Assembly: GCA_964020085.1 (NCBI GenBank)
Contig: OZ026601.1
Location: 7,246,635-7,310,634, forward strand
Direction: 5' to 3'
Source: Micromussa lordhowensis
Lineage: Eukaryota; Cnidaria; Anthozoa; Scleractinia; Lobophylliidae
DNA length: 64,000 nt
Shown here piece after piece: positions 47,222-58,500 of the stretch. Below the pieces are notes generated by a model. That model was not told the DNA's origin, made no database searches, and saw only the letters and a list, made by a program, of their open reading frames with translations. Numbering within the stretch: position 1 is the stretch's first letter; the number at the start of each line of letters is the position of its first letter. A program made the translations under genes and the position numbers.

Positions 47222-50200
47222 TGATACCGGTGCGATGCTCTACCAACTGAGCTATGAAGCCACACATTGGAAGCGAGGTCAATTTGTTGAGTGTTCTCCT
47301 CAGAAACAAAATGACTGAACGCTTCGCTTCTGTTTCTGAGTATGAATTATGTGACAAATGTATAATAAAACAATTATTGAATTCGGTTTTCGCATGATAT
47401 CATGAATTATCAAAACCTTGTGTCTGTGTTATCTGCTGAAGCCGAAGACTGAGGCAGATAACACAGACTGCGGTTTTGATAATTCATGATATCATGCTCA
47501 ACTTCATCCAATACTTGTTTATTGACTAGCATGTGCTTGCTTTTTGCTTTTCAATATCAAAAGTGATTTTAGTCTTGAAACTGACCACCAAAGTCTGCGT
47601 TATGCCAGTTTTCAATCTTGTCAGAGCCTATTGGTGTAAACACTGTGAGCGATTTGTTTTGATTAGTCATTCAGCCAAGTACTGCACCTCTCATGAATTC
47701 ACTCAAGAGTACAAGATTTAAACAAAACTTACAACAGTCAGAAGTGCTCCTTTCTTGAAGTCTTGCTGGAAAGTGACAACTTCTGGGACTGTATCAGGAG
47801 GGCCTCGTACAAAGCCACTGCATATTACACAATAATAACATTATCATTACTTCTTGATTATCATGTTGGAATCGAAAGGCATTTGGTAATCAAATGAATG
47901 ATATTAATAACTGAACTCTTAGTGACCCCTTATATCCGCTGGGTCACACTAATGATAGTTAGCATTTCTGTATCATGTATTGGTCGATATATCGACTGAC
48001 ACTCAACTCGACCGATGTATCGGTCGATATGTCGACCGATACTCGACCAATATGTTGGTCGACATACACTCGGCCGATATATTGACCAAGATATGTCGGT
48101 CGATATGTCGACAGACATATCGGCCGACAGTCGACCCGACACATCGACCGATGTATCAGTCGACATATCGACCGACATATCTCGAGTGTCGGTCGATATG
48201 TCGACCGACATATTGGTCGAGTATCGGTCGATATGTCGACCAATACATCAGTTGAGTGTCGGCCAATATATTGACCGATACATCGGTCGAGGGGTGCACA
48301 AAATACACATTATCCGAATTTCTTTATTAAAATTTGAATTTTATTTTTATTTTGGCCGTTTGTTGACATTTAAATTGGCTTAAATCGTTGTAAGTTTCAC
48401 ATAAAACAAAATTGTTGAAGAAAAATCGCTATGACTATGATATGAATCAATTTAACTAAAATACTATACTCCAGTATGTCTATTACATGTACCTGGGCAT
48501 GATTTCAAATGTCGGTTTCAATCTTGTTTTAAATACAGCAACTAGTTCTTGAGCATGTTTGTCTTCATCTGTGTGGAAAGCAAAAACAATTTCTTCAGAA
48601 ATGAAAATTCTTCTTACAAATCACTAGCAAACGTCGGGAAGGAAAATAATCTCAGGATGCTTGGTTTAATAGGGGTGAGAGAAAAGATTCGGCCATGTAG
48701 ATGCTACATTCCATTGAAGAAGTCATACCTGCCAGCTAATTATGTACATGTAACAACATTGCACATGGAACCAACTAGGCCATGCACTTTGTACCTATGA
48801 CTTCCCCTGGGTAAGGATGTTAGTCCAATGACAGGTTAGCCTCCCCTACCCTGCACAATGAATAAACAATCTGATTCTTGCATTTGTAAAAGACCAGCTG
48901 ATGTTCTACTAGTCAACATACACTACATAACTCATCTATTTCCAATAATTCTTGTCACCTTTACGAGGGAATGGTTTCCATCAAGTGATGTTATTAAAAT
49001 AAAGTGTGTGACATGACTTGTGTAGCTGTTTAAGTACTGTTTAAAACACGAGCAGCAGTGTTTTTAAACCCCGATAAAACATGTGCTGCGAGTGTTTTGA
49101 ACAGCTTCAAAAATCCGCGATAACACCTACCTGCGAATTTTTCTATTGTTTCAAAAACCCGAGAAAACATGTGCATGCGAATTCTTCTGCGGCTTCGAAA
49201 ACCCGAGAAAACGCGTGCATTGAGAATTGATTGAGATCTTTATATAAAGATCACACGGAGATCTTTATTGCTGCGGAGCGAGCGTAGCGAGCGTAGCAGC
49301 AGTTCATAATCTAAATATAAAAGAAAGGTAGGAAAATTTGAGATTTTGCCATGGGTTTTAGCCTCGCTTTCAGCAGACCACAATGCTTTGCACTGTGGTA
49401 GAGCCTCGTTTTCAGCGGACCACAATGCTCTGCGCTGCGAAGAGCCTCGCTTTCAGCGGACCAGAATGCACAGTGCATTGCCTCAATTCGAGACCAAGAA
49501 CATTAGCAACTGAGAAGTTCTAACATAACATAAGATCTTCTACACTCATCTTGCTTTTTCGAGTTTCGACGCCAGTTCAGGTGAGTGCCAGTGCGTCATT
49601 GCAATGTTAAGGTATCAGCCAGGGTTCAGAATGCGAATTTTCGAAATTTTTGATTTCGAGACGTTCAGATAGAGCTTTTCAAGAGCTTTCTTTAAAAAAA
49701 AAATCCAAAAAGAAATATTATTTCGTTGGACGTTGAAGTTTACTACACGTTAATTGGTTGAAAAGTCCTGTCATTCTGGATTAACTTGTAGGTCAACGCG
49801 TCACAAAATAATTCACAAGGTATAGTGATGTCATTTTATCACGCATTACATGCCGCAAGATTGATTTAAATGCCTGCCAAAAAAAGAAGAGGTCGTGTTT
49901 GTTTTCATCTGCAACGTCAAGGCGGAAGAAGCGAAAGACTCGTTTAGCTCTGATTGGGCTGAAAAATTAGCGGAGAGTGACAAAGGATCTTACTTCGACC
50001 AGGAGCAATGGCTAAAGGAGTTGAACGAGCAGCCAAGCGCCGAATGCGATTCGTCGGTTTCCTCGTCAACATGTAGTGCAAGCTGGTCAAAAATTACTGT
50101 TGAAGAACCTCTTGCAGATCTGGAAAGCACTGAAACATGGCGAAAGTTCCATGGCCACGCTATCGTAGCCGGTCAAAGACTGCAGGAGAAGATCAACGAA

Positions 50201-53200
50201 TCGGTGACCTGTCGCTTTTGTCAAGAAAGCGTTGAACTTCTGGAGAATTTAGGAAGTAAAAACAGACTTGGTTCCATTTGGATGTTTCAGTGCCAGAACG
50301 AAAGCTGTCCGTCGCACGAAACTAATCTTCCATTTCCGATGATGGAAAAAAGCAGGGCGCTCGCGATAAATTGCGCATCGGTTCTTGACTTTCGAGCTAT
50401 CGATGGCGGTCACGCGACAGTCTCAAAGGTTTTTAGTTTTCTTGGTCTATCGCCGATAAACAGAAAATGCAGTGTATTCCCGCCACGTCCCGCGTAAAGA
50501 TTTGGCCTGCTGCATATCACCTGTCAAATGCCCATTGTTGTTGCAAGATGATCCCTCGCTGGTAAACATCAAAATAGATGATTAAGTGTTATAATCCTAT
50601 TGCGGTTAAGATGTCGCAAAAAATATATTTTTCTTGTTTTCTCGGAACAGTTAAGCGTACGTTTTTAACTCCAAATCGGCAGCCCCTGAACCGATTTAGC
50701 TGAAATTTGGCCAGCTTATTGTCAGATTGTTTTTCTTGAAAAGCGTGTCGGCGATTTTTGTTTTCCTTTCTTTTTCCGTTTTCGAATAATCGTGATTTTT
50801 TCGAAGGAAGTGCTGATGATTTGCCCCCTCTGACTTTATCCTATTGTCTCAAAAGAAACAAATAAAAACTGAGACACGGTTTTTCTGTAGAACGTGTCAA
50901 GAAGCAAATGCGATGTTTATCATTCTCTTCCGACCATTGGCAAGACTGGAGTTGACTCAATTACGCTATCTCTTACGATTTTGAGATTTTTAAAGGAATG
51001 AGCCATATTAACATAATCTGGAAATATTAAGCTTTCAGAAAATGTATGGTTTGTTTGGGTTTATAAGAGAAATGAAAGCCCTACAGAGATCCACACGCGG
51101 ACGGTTCTGAAGGGTGTGAATAAGTTACACTGTTAGGTAGATACATGTCGATGAATAGATTGATCAGGTCGAGTTCGCCGCAAACAAGTTACACTGTGAC
51201 TGTTTTCGATAGTACTGTCGTCTGCCAAAAATTGAACGTAGTTTATTTAAGTATTTTTTCTTATACTCGTATACTCTTGTAGCTGCCATTTGCTTCTTGC
51301 CGAAGCATCTCGGCAAAATTGACAGGCTTTCATGTGTTCGCACAAGTTTATGCACTAAGGCCCTGTTTACAAGGAGAGAGGGTTACCCTAGCAAGCGGGT
51401 TACCCTAGCACGCACACATTTGTTCTTATTTTCTTCGTCGTGTTTACAAGGCGGCCAGGGTTACCCGGGTAGGAGGGTTACCCTATCTGCGTGCTAGGGT
51501 TACCCTAGCAAGCGGGTTAACTTTTTCCCTTGTAAACACTCTAGGTAGGGTTAACCCGCCTACCCGGGCTATCTCTATTTTGGCTCCCAAAAGCAAAATA
51601 TGATCACAATACCGACAAAATCAGCGAATTATGACCCAGAAAACATCAAGTTCTTTCACAGTTTGTCATAATTTTGCTTTGGAAACAAATTATTTTCCAG
51701 TTTTGTTATCTGTTCGTGCTTTACTTGCAAGGTTACCGAAGCGTAACAAGCGTAAAGTTGTCTCGGGCAGTAGGGTTACCCTACCTGAAAATTTTGCTTG
51801 TAAACCCGGGCTATCTTTTAACCCTCTTGCTAGGGTTACCCTGGCAGTAGGGTTACCCTACCTGCTTGTAAACAGGGCCTAATTCGCACAGCTACAGTAC
51901 ATTCGATATTTTTTAACAAGCCGTTGCATAATCGCACAAAATCAGTTATTGTTGCATTATTTCTTTCAGAAATTAAACACTGTAACTGATGACATCATAA
52001 GTTAAATATAACCACATCTTACTCATCAATTTCTGGGACTTGACAAAAACAAAATAACATGATGACAACCATTTCAACACAAGCTCTATACAATCCCTAC
52101 TTCAATTTGCAAACAACATCCCAATTTCCGCAGCACTTTCATAGCTTTGGCTACACTAGTATAAAGATTACGTGTGATCTTTATATAAAGATCATGGTAG
52201 TCGTTCTCATTTTTACCAGGTATAAAGGTTCATGCACGTGATCAATTTGACGTCTCTGATAGGCTCATGTGCTTATGAATTATTAATGAGTTTTTGAAGA
52301 GAATTTCATGTGGCTCATCACAAATGTCCTTATAAAGTGAAGTCTTGTCTATCGCATCTTTTGTTGTGTTGTTGTTGTTGTCAATGTACATGTAAGTCGC
52401 TGTTGTCATGAACCTTGAGAGATCTCTTGAATCAAAGTCCAACACCATAACCATTTCATCATGCAGATTAAATTTCAGATTTCCACAAGAATTTAAAAAT
52501 TTATCCGCAACATTTGTGAAACTACAACATAGGCTTTCCTAACCAAGCTGTGCAGTACTAGGAACAGGGTAGTCCATTTCCATCACATTCCAGTTTATAT
52601 ACCTTTAAATATAACAGCTAATCTTTCACCAAGTGGATCCCAAGCCATGGAACGAACACAGCCCCCTAAAGTCACTGATTCCTCATCCAGCTCCCAGCTG
52701 TAAGAGGTCAAATCGGCACATCTTACAGCCAGCCGTGCACCTTTTGCCACAGATGTTTTGTTGTCCCCATCGCCTTAAATCAGATACATTGTATAAAAAC
52801 AAACTCGTTACACAAAATATTCTGCACATAACAAACAATTTTTTAGTGGCAGATGTTTTTAATTTATTTATAAGTAGGTGCAAATTAGTAGTTGTCAATT
52901 ATTATGATCACTGTCAGAGGCGTGGCTCTAGATTAATTAGCTAGCCTGCAAGCAGGTTCACCTTTGAGTTGTACACGTGAGTGAAGAAAGCAAAGCTCTC
53001 TGGCAGGGAGGAATCTACTGTGAAAGCGCCAGCATCTCGACTTACCTTTTATAAAAGGGTCTACATTTGTAACCACTTAAGGACACAACATGGCTTTTAA
53101 ACAACAAAGCCATTAGTTTTTAAATGCATTAATTGTGGTAGGTTCTGTTTCCAGTCATTTCATATTTTAGTTAATATGCAATTAGTGCAAACGTACCAGA

Positions 53201-56200
53201 GTATTCAGTTGGTGTTGCTGTTGTAAGTTTCTATTTTTTGTTTCAAGTGCTTACCAGCATCCTGAAATTGTAGTGAATATAGCGCAGGTTCATTTGCCAC
53301 AGCAAACACTAGAATGCTCCCATCAGGACTCCAGCACACTGCCTAGTGAATATACACAAGTATACAGAATAAAAATTCATTTAGGAGCACAGTGGAACCT
53401 CGCCTTGCCACAACCAGTTAATGACCATGTTGTGGGGAAAAGGAAAGAAGTGGATAAATGTGTTAAAAATAATTAATTTAAAACACATTTGTTTGCATCT
53501 TTCCTTTTCCCCACCTCACATTTGAATTTCGTTTACAGTGAACTGACAACAACACAAAGGAATTCGTGGGTGTGTCAGCAGAAGAAAGTGGGGTGGTCAC
53601 TGTATGTAAATTTGAATCTATTCCACTGTTTGTAGTAGGAACTTCGCTAACGGGCATCCCTCTACAACGGCCACTTTTTTGGTTTCAAATTCAGTCCATA
53701 CATTCACCCTCACTCATTTTAACCACTCTACAACGACCAACTCTCCAAAACAGCAACAGCCAAAACAACCTCTCGGCAAAGGCCAGTTAGTCAACAACCG
53801 GCAAGCGGTGTAAATAAAACCTCATTTTTTTATTGTAAAAGGCCACCCGACTTGATACAGTGTATGTACCAGACATAGTTAGATTAGACCATTTTACAGT
53901 TGTCTGCTCAGTGACCTGGCCTTTGAATGGCAGTGAGGCTGGAGGTGACCTTGCTTTGATAAAGACCTCTCTGCTTTTGTCATGTAAATACACCTAGTTA
54001 GCATAAGAACAACTTGATTTACATGACAAAAGTAGTGAGGTCTGTATCAAAACAAGGTCACCTCCAACCTCGCTGCCATTCAAAGGCCAGGTCACTGAGT
54101 AGACAACTGTAAAATGGTCTATTATTTTTCTTTTTAAGTTTCTGCTTTATTGATACGTTTTGATTTATATAATGCTGTTATAATAAGCATTTAAAAAAAA
54201 AAAGAAAAATGTTGCACCGCTGAAAAAAAATAAGTGTCATATTACGCCCCTACTTCCCTATATTCCCACCTCTCTACAACGGCCATTTTCCTCTTTTGCC
54301 TAGGTGGTCATTGTGGAGAGGTTCAATTGTACAAGTTTACATTATTCAATTTCGACAAATGTGAGACATACTGTCATTAAAGGTATGCTGTTCCTACAAC
54401 ATTTTTGTTAACAACATACATTTATTACTGCCCGGTGGTTTTGTTTTCTATATATTATCATGATCAATGTTATTATATATCACGAATACCAATAAGAATT
54501 GTTATTATTTATCATAGTTAACTTCCAAGGAGAATGTTATTGTATTTAAAATACCTGACAGGCTCCTGACAAATTGGACCACTTTTCACAAGTCCATGTC
54601 TGCGTCTCCCATACCCTACATGTATATCAAATTTGGGTTAAAAATCTGTTATTAATGTCACTTTCAATAAATTTTTTGTGAGCATTAAATAGGACTAGCT
54701 TCAGCAAAACTAAGTTAATTAATAGCAGTAGTCGACAGTATTATTTTGTTTTGTTCAGTTTCGTCAAAGGTCTAACCTGAACAAGCTGGAAGGTGTCGCG
54801 GCAAATAGATTCCTCTCATCTGGTGACCATGCTGCGAGTGTCACACCTCCACCAGCTCTATATAAAGGCGTGGCTGTCTCCAAGGCAACATCCCATACCT
54901 TTGATACATTTTTGGAAGAAATTACTTTATTACATGTACTAACAGCATATCAACTCTAACTGATTACAATAGAACAAATATTAAAATAATAGTAATAATG
55001 ATATCAATATTGACATGCTACAGGGGTTTCTCACATCAAATAACCCGAAATCAACATTGGCCTTTTTTAATATATGTACCTACATGTACTTACATTTAAC
55101 AAGGGCAAGGCAAGAAAATAAATGACCCATGAACTCTTTTGAAAGAAATTCTACCAGCTTAACTAAATTAGTCTTTGACTAGTAGTTGACATAATTAATA
55201 TTTATAAGACTAGTACAATTACCATTTTCTTGGTGTTGAAAATGTTTTGTAATAAACACATGTACCTCCCAGCTCAAATATGTTTTTTGATAGGAGGAGA
55301 ATGTGTCACATGTCATGGGAAACTCCCTAGGGAAACAACAACTTGAACTTTCGACTCACACTGTCCAGTCCCTTATGACAGTTTTCAACATAAATTTTTT
55401 CCTCACTGATTTACTAATAACGTTAGTATTATTCTCAGGGAATTAAAAGTGAGAGTAAAAAGTGAGAAATCAATGTAAAAAACTTTGATATTCATGAACA
55501 CAATGCATCCTACCATCAAGTTACTGTCTGCTGGAGACCCAGACATCAGTAACTGTCCACTGGGACTCCAAGAGACAGTTGTCACTGGACTATGGCCTGG
55601 ATAAGACAGATGGCGAACAGAACTACCCCCTAGCCTGTAGAAGAATTCATTTGGTTAAAAGAAGTTTTTAGGATTTGACCTTCAGAAAGCAAGCAAACAA
55701 ACAAACAAGCAAAGACAGTGCTTGTCACACAAATGTTTCTGTTGATCTGTGTCAAAATGTTTTGCTTTTATATAAAGGTTGAAAAAAGTTACAAATATTG
55801 ATCTTGAGTGAAAACTGGACGGTTTCCTAAAACATATTACATTGCAATGTTAAATTTTTAACAAACCAATTGGAAATTTTAAACCCTTGTATGTTTCCTG
55901 CAAGTTCCATAATATACGATTGTTGAAATTGTTTAATTTTTAACAAGTATGTTACACAGATGTCATTTCAGATTTTTATTATTTTGCAATATTTACATGT
56001 ACAACATGTACATATTTTAGATGTGCGCAGTGCAGCTGAGTGTATACACTGTGCCATTTTCTCTTCGCTAAAAAGCAAGTCAAAGGAGGTTCTATACCCT
56101 ACTTGCAGGGTACATTGTACAAGCAACCATTTATTTACATGTAACACAGACCTCAGGATAGGCGAAGAAGGGTCGACAGTCCACACAAACAGACCACTAT

Positions 56201-56660
56201 CACAGCCTACAACCAACACTGAGCCTGACAATGGTCTGAAATGAAAAAAAAGCTGAATGTTATCCTACAGGGTCAGAAGTGATATTCATTTTTAATAAAT
56301 TTATAATAAATTGTTAGCAGGGAAAATCCACTAAAGAAATAGTTAGGTTTACTGGACTTATTTTAGGTAAGTTCTAAATATGACAAGTATGAAGTACATG
56401 TATTTTTAATAATACGTTGCCAATTTTCAAAGCTTTAATTTGATATACATGAAAATAGTGAACTTCAAGAAAATATGACAGTATAAATGACAGAAGTATT
56501 GCTGCAGCGTCTTAAATTAGACTGGAAACACAAATTCTTGAAGGTCTCACAGTGATAACCAGAGAGCATGGGAGGTACTGTTTTCGTTTGGAGAACCTAC
56601 CTCCATGCAACACAACTGACAGCCCTTTGTTGCTTGTGTTCAAGTATAGGAACCAAGTCA
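45930..56660 (-). CDS. AAAS: Aladin, nuclear pore WD-repeat protein, 5' exons outside window
   Basis: Aladin is a WD40 nucleoporin anchored at the nuclear pore through NDC1; human loss causes triple-A syndrome (family knowledge). Exons in transcript order: 56601-56660 (DLVPILEHKQQRAVSCVAW), 56152-56235 (PLSGSVLVVGCDSGLFVWTV), 55514-55634 (YPGHSPVTTVSWSPSGQLL), 54777-54898 (VWDVALETATPLYRAGGGVT), 54555-54615 (VWETQTWTCEKW), 53255-53342 (AVCWSPDGSILVFAVANEP), 52603-52773 (MAWDPLGERLAVIFK), 48493-48541 (VAVFKTRLKPTFEIMPR), 47733-47817 (GFVRGPPDTVPEVVTFQQDF), 45930-46037 (CWSDGSVSFIPLLF to TGA). Each segment lines up in order with human aladin from about residue 155 to near the C-terminus, and phases match. 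Exons for the first ~150 residues are not seen before the BEL element, so they should lie past 64000. Intron 52603 to 48541 is over 4 kb and holds a transposon nest. Confidence 0.93.
47060..47261 (-). mobile_element. tRNA-derived SINE with intact head
   Basis: The tRNA-like head is at 47189-47261; the tail down to about 47060 contains TTTTTCAGGCTTCTTCTTTCC and an AT-rich hairpin (AAATATATGAATTATTTCATATATAC). The ORF reading IAQLVEHRTGITEVTGSNPV across it is the common spurious translation of this repeat in cnidarian protein predictions. In the AAAS last-intron region. Confidence 0.65.
47189..47261 (-). tRNA. tRNA-like head, anticodon GGT by position, probably SINE
   Basis: 73 nt, acceptor GGCTTCA/TGAAGCC, D arm GCTC...GAGC, T arm with GGTTCGAATCC. 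By standard numbering the anticodon is GGT (Thr). But position 33 is C instead of U and two anticodon-stem pairs mismatch, so this is more likely the promoter-bearing head of a SINE than a working tRNA. Confidence 0.4.
47390..47500. repeat. Palindromic MITE
   Basis: GCATGATATCATGAATTATC and CAAAACC..GTGTTATCTGC pair with their complements over about 50 bp on each side, with centre near 47447. Very stable hairpin. In the AAAS last-intron region. Confidence 0.8.
47980..48295. repeat. Satellite of the palindrome TCGGTCGATATGTCGACCGA
   Basis: About 13 degenerate 20-24 bp units, each nearly self-complementary, rich in GTCGAC and CGATAT, filling 315 bp. Open in several frames on both strands only because the unit is palindromic and repeats (SVDISTD and similar). 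In the AAAS intron between 47817 and 48493, about 200 bp from the downstream exon. Confidence 0.85.
49025..49220. repeat. Minisatellite, about 58-bp unit
   Basis: Roughly three degenerate copies of a unit containing CCCGAGAAAACATGTGCATGC and a CTTCAAAAA/CTTCGAAAA joint. It lies just outside the left border of the candidate transposon at 49235, in the AAAS intron. Confidence 0.6.
49358..49480. repeat. Minisatellite, about 43-bp unit, three copies
   Basis: Three copies of AGCCTCGCTTTCAGCGGACC followed by an ACAATGC block, at about 49360, 49402 and 49443, differing at a few sites. Inside the 2.96-kb element. Confidence 0.7.
49895..50497 (+). pseudogene. Mutator-like transposase N-terminal fragment
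   Basis: A 200-codon open stretch without an ATG at its start (GTG). Its second half, TCRFCQESVELLENLG, IWMFQCQNESCP and INCASVLDFRAIDGGH followed by SFLGLSP, matches the N-terminal pattern of the Mutator-like transposase domain proteins widespread in invertebrates: a CxxC (106-109) and CxxxxC (133-138) zinc pair, then a Asn-Arg-type 'NCASV..RAI.GG' block. An ATG in another frame at 49870 opens with the basic MPAKKRRGR, a usual start for such proteins, which suggests a frameshift near 49895. The catalytic DDE part is absent downstream. Confidence 0.6.
51359..51879. mobile_element. PIF/Harbinger-like MITE with GGGTTACCC subterminal repeats
   Basis: Terminal inverted repeats GGCCCTGTTTACAAG flank 521 bp and are bordered by TAA on both sides (51356-51358, 51880-51882), the 3-bp target duplication typical of PIF/Harbinger. 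The interior carries at least eight copies of GGGTTACCC or its shortened form in direct order near both ends. No transposase. Nested in the 2.96-kb element in AAAS. Confidence 0.75.
53893..54122. repeat. Hairpin of two 100-bp arms
   Basis: GACCATTTTACAGTTGTCT.. to ..CTTTTGTCATGTAAAT pairs with ATTTACATGACAAAAGTAG.. to ..GACAACTGTAAAATGGTC across a loop of about 30 bp centred near 54005. In the AAAS intron between exons at 53342 and 54555. Confidence 0.8.
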
Positions 56661-57121
56661 CTGCAGACAAGAGATGAAGGTTTAGAAGGAATATTATGCA
56701 TGATCTTTGAAAGTATTTAAAAGGTACTTGATACATGTAGACATGTCAAGTTATAAATTTTACAAAATAAATACTTAAGAAATTTCTTTCATTATAATTT
56801 TACACGACTGTCTACAATTATTATATTATGATTATGTCTACTCTAGTAAATATACTAAATGCTACATGTAAATAAAACCTGAGCTTAAATAAATCTGAAT
56901 TTAAGAGACTGACTGAAAAATTTAATAGTAAATTTTAAATGTTTCACTGCAATGAATAAAATGACAGATCATCCAACCACACGGAACAAACATATTACGA
57001 ACATCCAAGAGTTGCAGTTACTTGACCTTAGATCTGATCAATAGGTTCTTTTCACTTGTCACAGAATATTCCGCAAAATAAATAAATGTAGTTATAGATT
57101 CATTAATTATTATTATATGGC

Positions 57122-57483
57122 TGTAGATTACAAAACGCTTTTCTTTTTTGTGTATCTCTTGAGTTTTTTTGTCTTTAGCCCACGCGAGTCTGGTAAAGAA
57201 TTACGCCATTTATATTGTTGTAATATTATGGACTGCGCCATGTGCTCATTCAAAAAATTCTTGAGGTGAAAGTTCTTGTCTAGTTCTGTTCGTTTACATG
57301 GCCTGAAGTTTTTTCACGTTCCTTCGAGCCTTCAAATCCAGTGAGTATGTTGTTGCTAGTATTTTCATTTTACTTTGTTTTATTTACGCTGATTTCGTTT
57401 TTCACAGTTTAACCAGATCCTTGTAAAGAGTAAACCGAATCTCTCTGGAATAAAACTTATACGAGCATTCAAAGCCGTCTACA
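57122..57483 (+). repeat. Probable 5' LTR of the BEL/Pao element
   Basis: The stretch starts TGTAGA and ends TCTACA, a short inverted TG..CA terminus as expected for an LTR, carries a poly(A) signal AATAAA near 57449, and lies just before gag. Without the 3' LTR in the window the borders cannot be confirmed, and no tRNA primer site was assigned with confidence. Confidence 0.45.
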
Positions 57484-57621
57484 TTTGCGTTAAATGGATG
57501 CGCTGGTTTCGCTGGTTATCGTCTTGGATTTTGTCGATTGTGCCATGGAATTATCCTTTCTTTGATTGATTTGTGTCATCGATAATTTGTTTCTTTGCTT
57601 GTGGATCGATTGTGGAGCAAG

Positions 57622-58500
57622 ATGGATTTACGTGGGTCGAAACCCAAAACTGTCGATGTCGATGGAGCCGTTCACGAGAGAATTCTTTGCTTAAAGCGTA
57701 GCAGATCCGGTTCAAAGGCGGCCGTCACCAGAAGACAGCGCGAATTACTTGAGCTAATGAAGAACTCTGACAATGTTGACCAGGTTAGATCGAAGTTTCT
57801 TGATTTAGAATTAGCTATGAGAAATTTTAACGAAGCACATGATAAGTATCACGCTGAGTTGACTAATGAAAGTGCCATTCGGGACTCGATCGAGTATTTT
57901 GAATCAGTGAAGCGTATGGGAACTGCGGTGTTTCAGTCATTTGATGCCTGGTTACAATCAGCTCAGTTTAAGCTCCAAGAAGAATTAGATCCTGCCATCA
58001 GTCTTCATCCAGAAGATTCTATCAGTAATATTGGTTCTACCAAATCAAAGTCTGCTGCGAGTTCTAGGAGGCGTAAGTCTAAATCTAGCGCTAGTTCCAG
58101 TCTCTCACAGTCAAGCACCGCCTCAAGTGCAAGGCTGAGAGCGTCTGCTGAGAAAGCTGCCTTGTCAGTGAAGCAGCTGCATTAAAGACACGGCAGAACA
58201 TTCAGTTAGAAGAGCTGTTGTTAAAGCAGAAGAAAGAGAATTTCGAGCTGGAAACTGAGTTAGCAAAGGCCAAGCCAGAAGAAAGCGTGTACAGTTATTG
58301 TGAGGAGCAACGTCCGTCAACACCGTCAAGTCAATTACTGACTTCACATGAAACAAAGAAGGAGAGCACAGTGGATATCCCTGAATGCCAAGACAGTCAT
58401 ACACTGATGCTGGCAGGTCAATTCTCAACTTCCACTCCAGATCAAGTCGAAGAAAGGGAAACTGTGGAAGTTCCAGTTCATCAGACAGAGGAAAATCAAG
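57622..58500 (+). pseudogene. BEL/Pao gag, N-terminal part
   Basis: Starts MDLRGSKPKTVDVDG at 57622 and runs open to a stop at 58185, with a coiled, charged region and a Ser/Lys-rich stretch (KSKSSASSSLSQSS). The reading then continues in another frame from about 58168 (LKTRQNIQLEELLLKQKKEN) up to the N gap. One frameshift separates the two. Arrangement typical of the N-terminal gag region in Pao elements. Confidence 0.7.

Larger units (their letters stand above)
49235..52193. mobile_element. Candidate 2.96-kb DNA transposon bounded by an AT palindrome
   Basis: The 18-bp palindrome GATCTTTATATAAAGATC occurs at 49235-49252 and 52176-52193. The flanking bases make the two copies inverted repeats: CACACG follows the left copy and CGTGTG precedes the right copy, and a second ATCTTTAT block continues the pairing to about 40 bp. 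The span lies in the large AAAS intron and contains a Mutator-like transposase fragment, two minisatellites and a nested PIF-like MITE. No clear target-site duplication was found, so the borders are tentative. Confidence 0.45.

Noticed and set aside
47055..47357. ORF reading IAQLVEHRTGITEVTGSNPV
   Set aside because: It is the translation of the tRNA-derived SINE head, a well-known false protein in cnidarian gene sets.
47980..48295. CRISPR-like array
   Set aside because: No constant repeats with unique spacers; this is a eukaryotic palindromic satellite.
47930..48383. Overlapping ORFs of repeated SVDISTD/STDTR residues on both strands
   Set aside because: They arise only because the 20-bp unit is palindromic and its length keeps frames open; no start context or homology.
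51400..51870. GGGTTA-type runs resembling interstitial telomere repeats
   Set aside because: The unit is GGGTTACCC within a TIR-bounded MITE with TAA duplications, not tandem TTAGGG.
53893..54122. MicroRNA precursor
   Set aside because: Arms of 100 bp are too long for a typical animal miRNA precursor; a MITE or inverted repeat is more likely.
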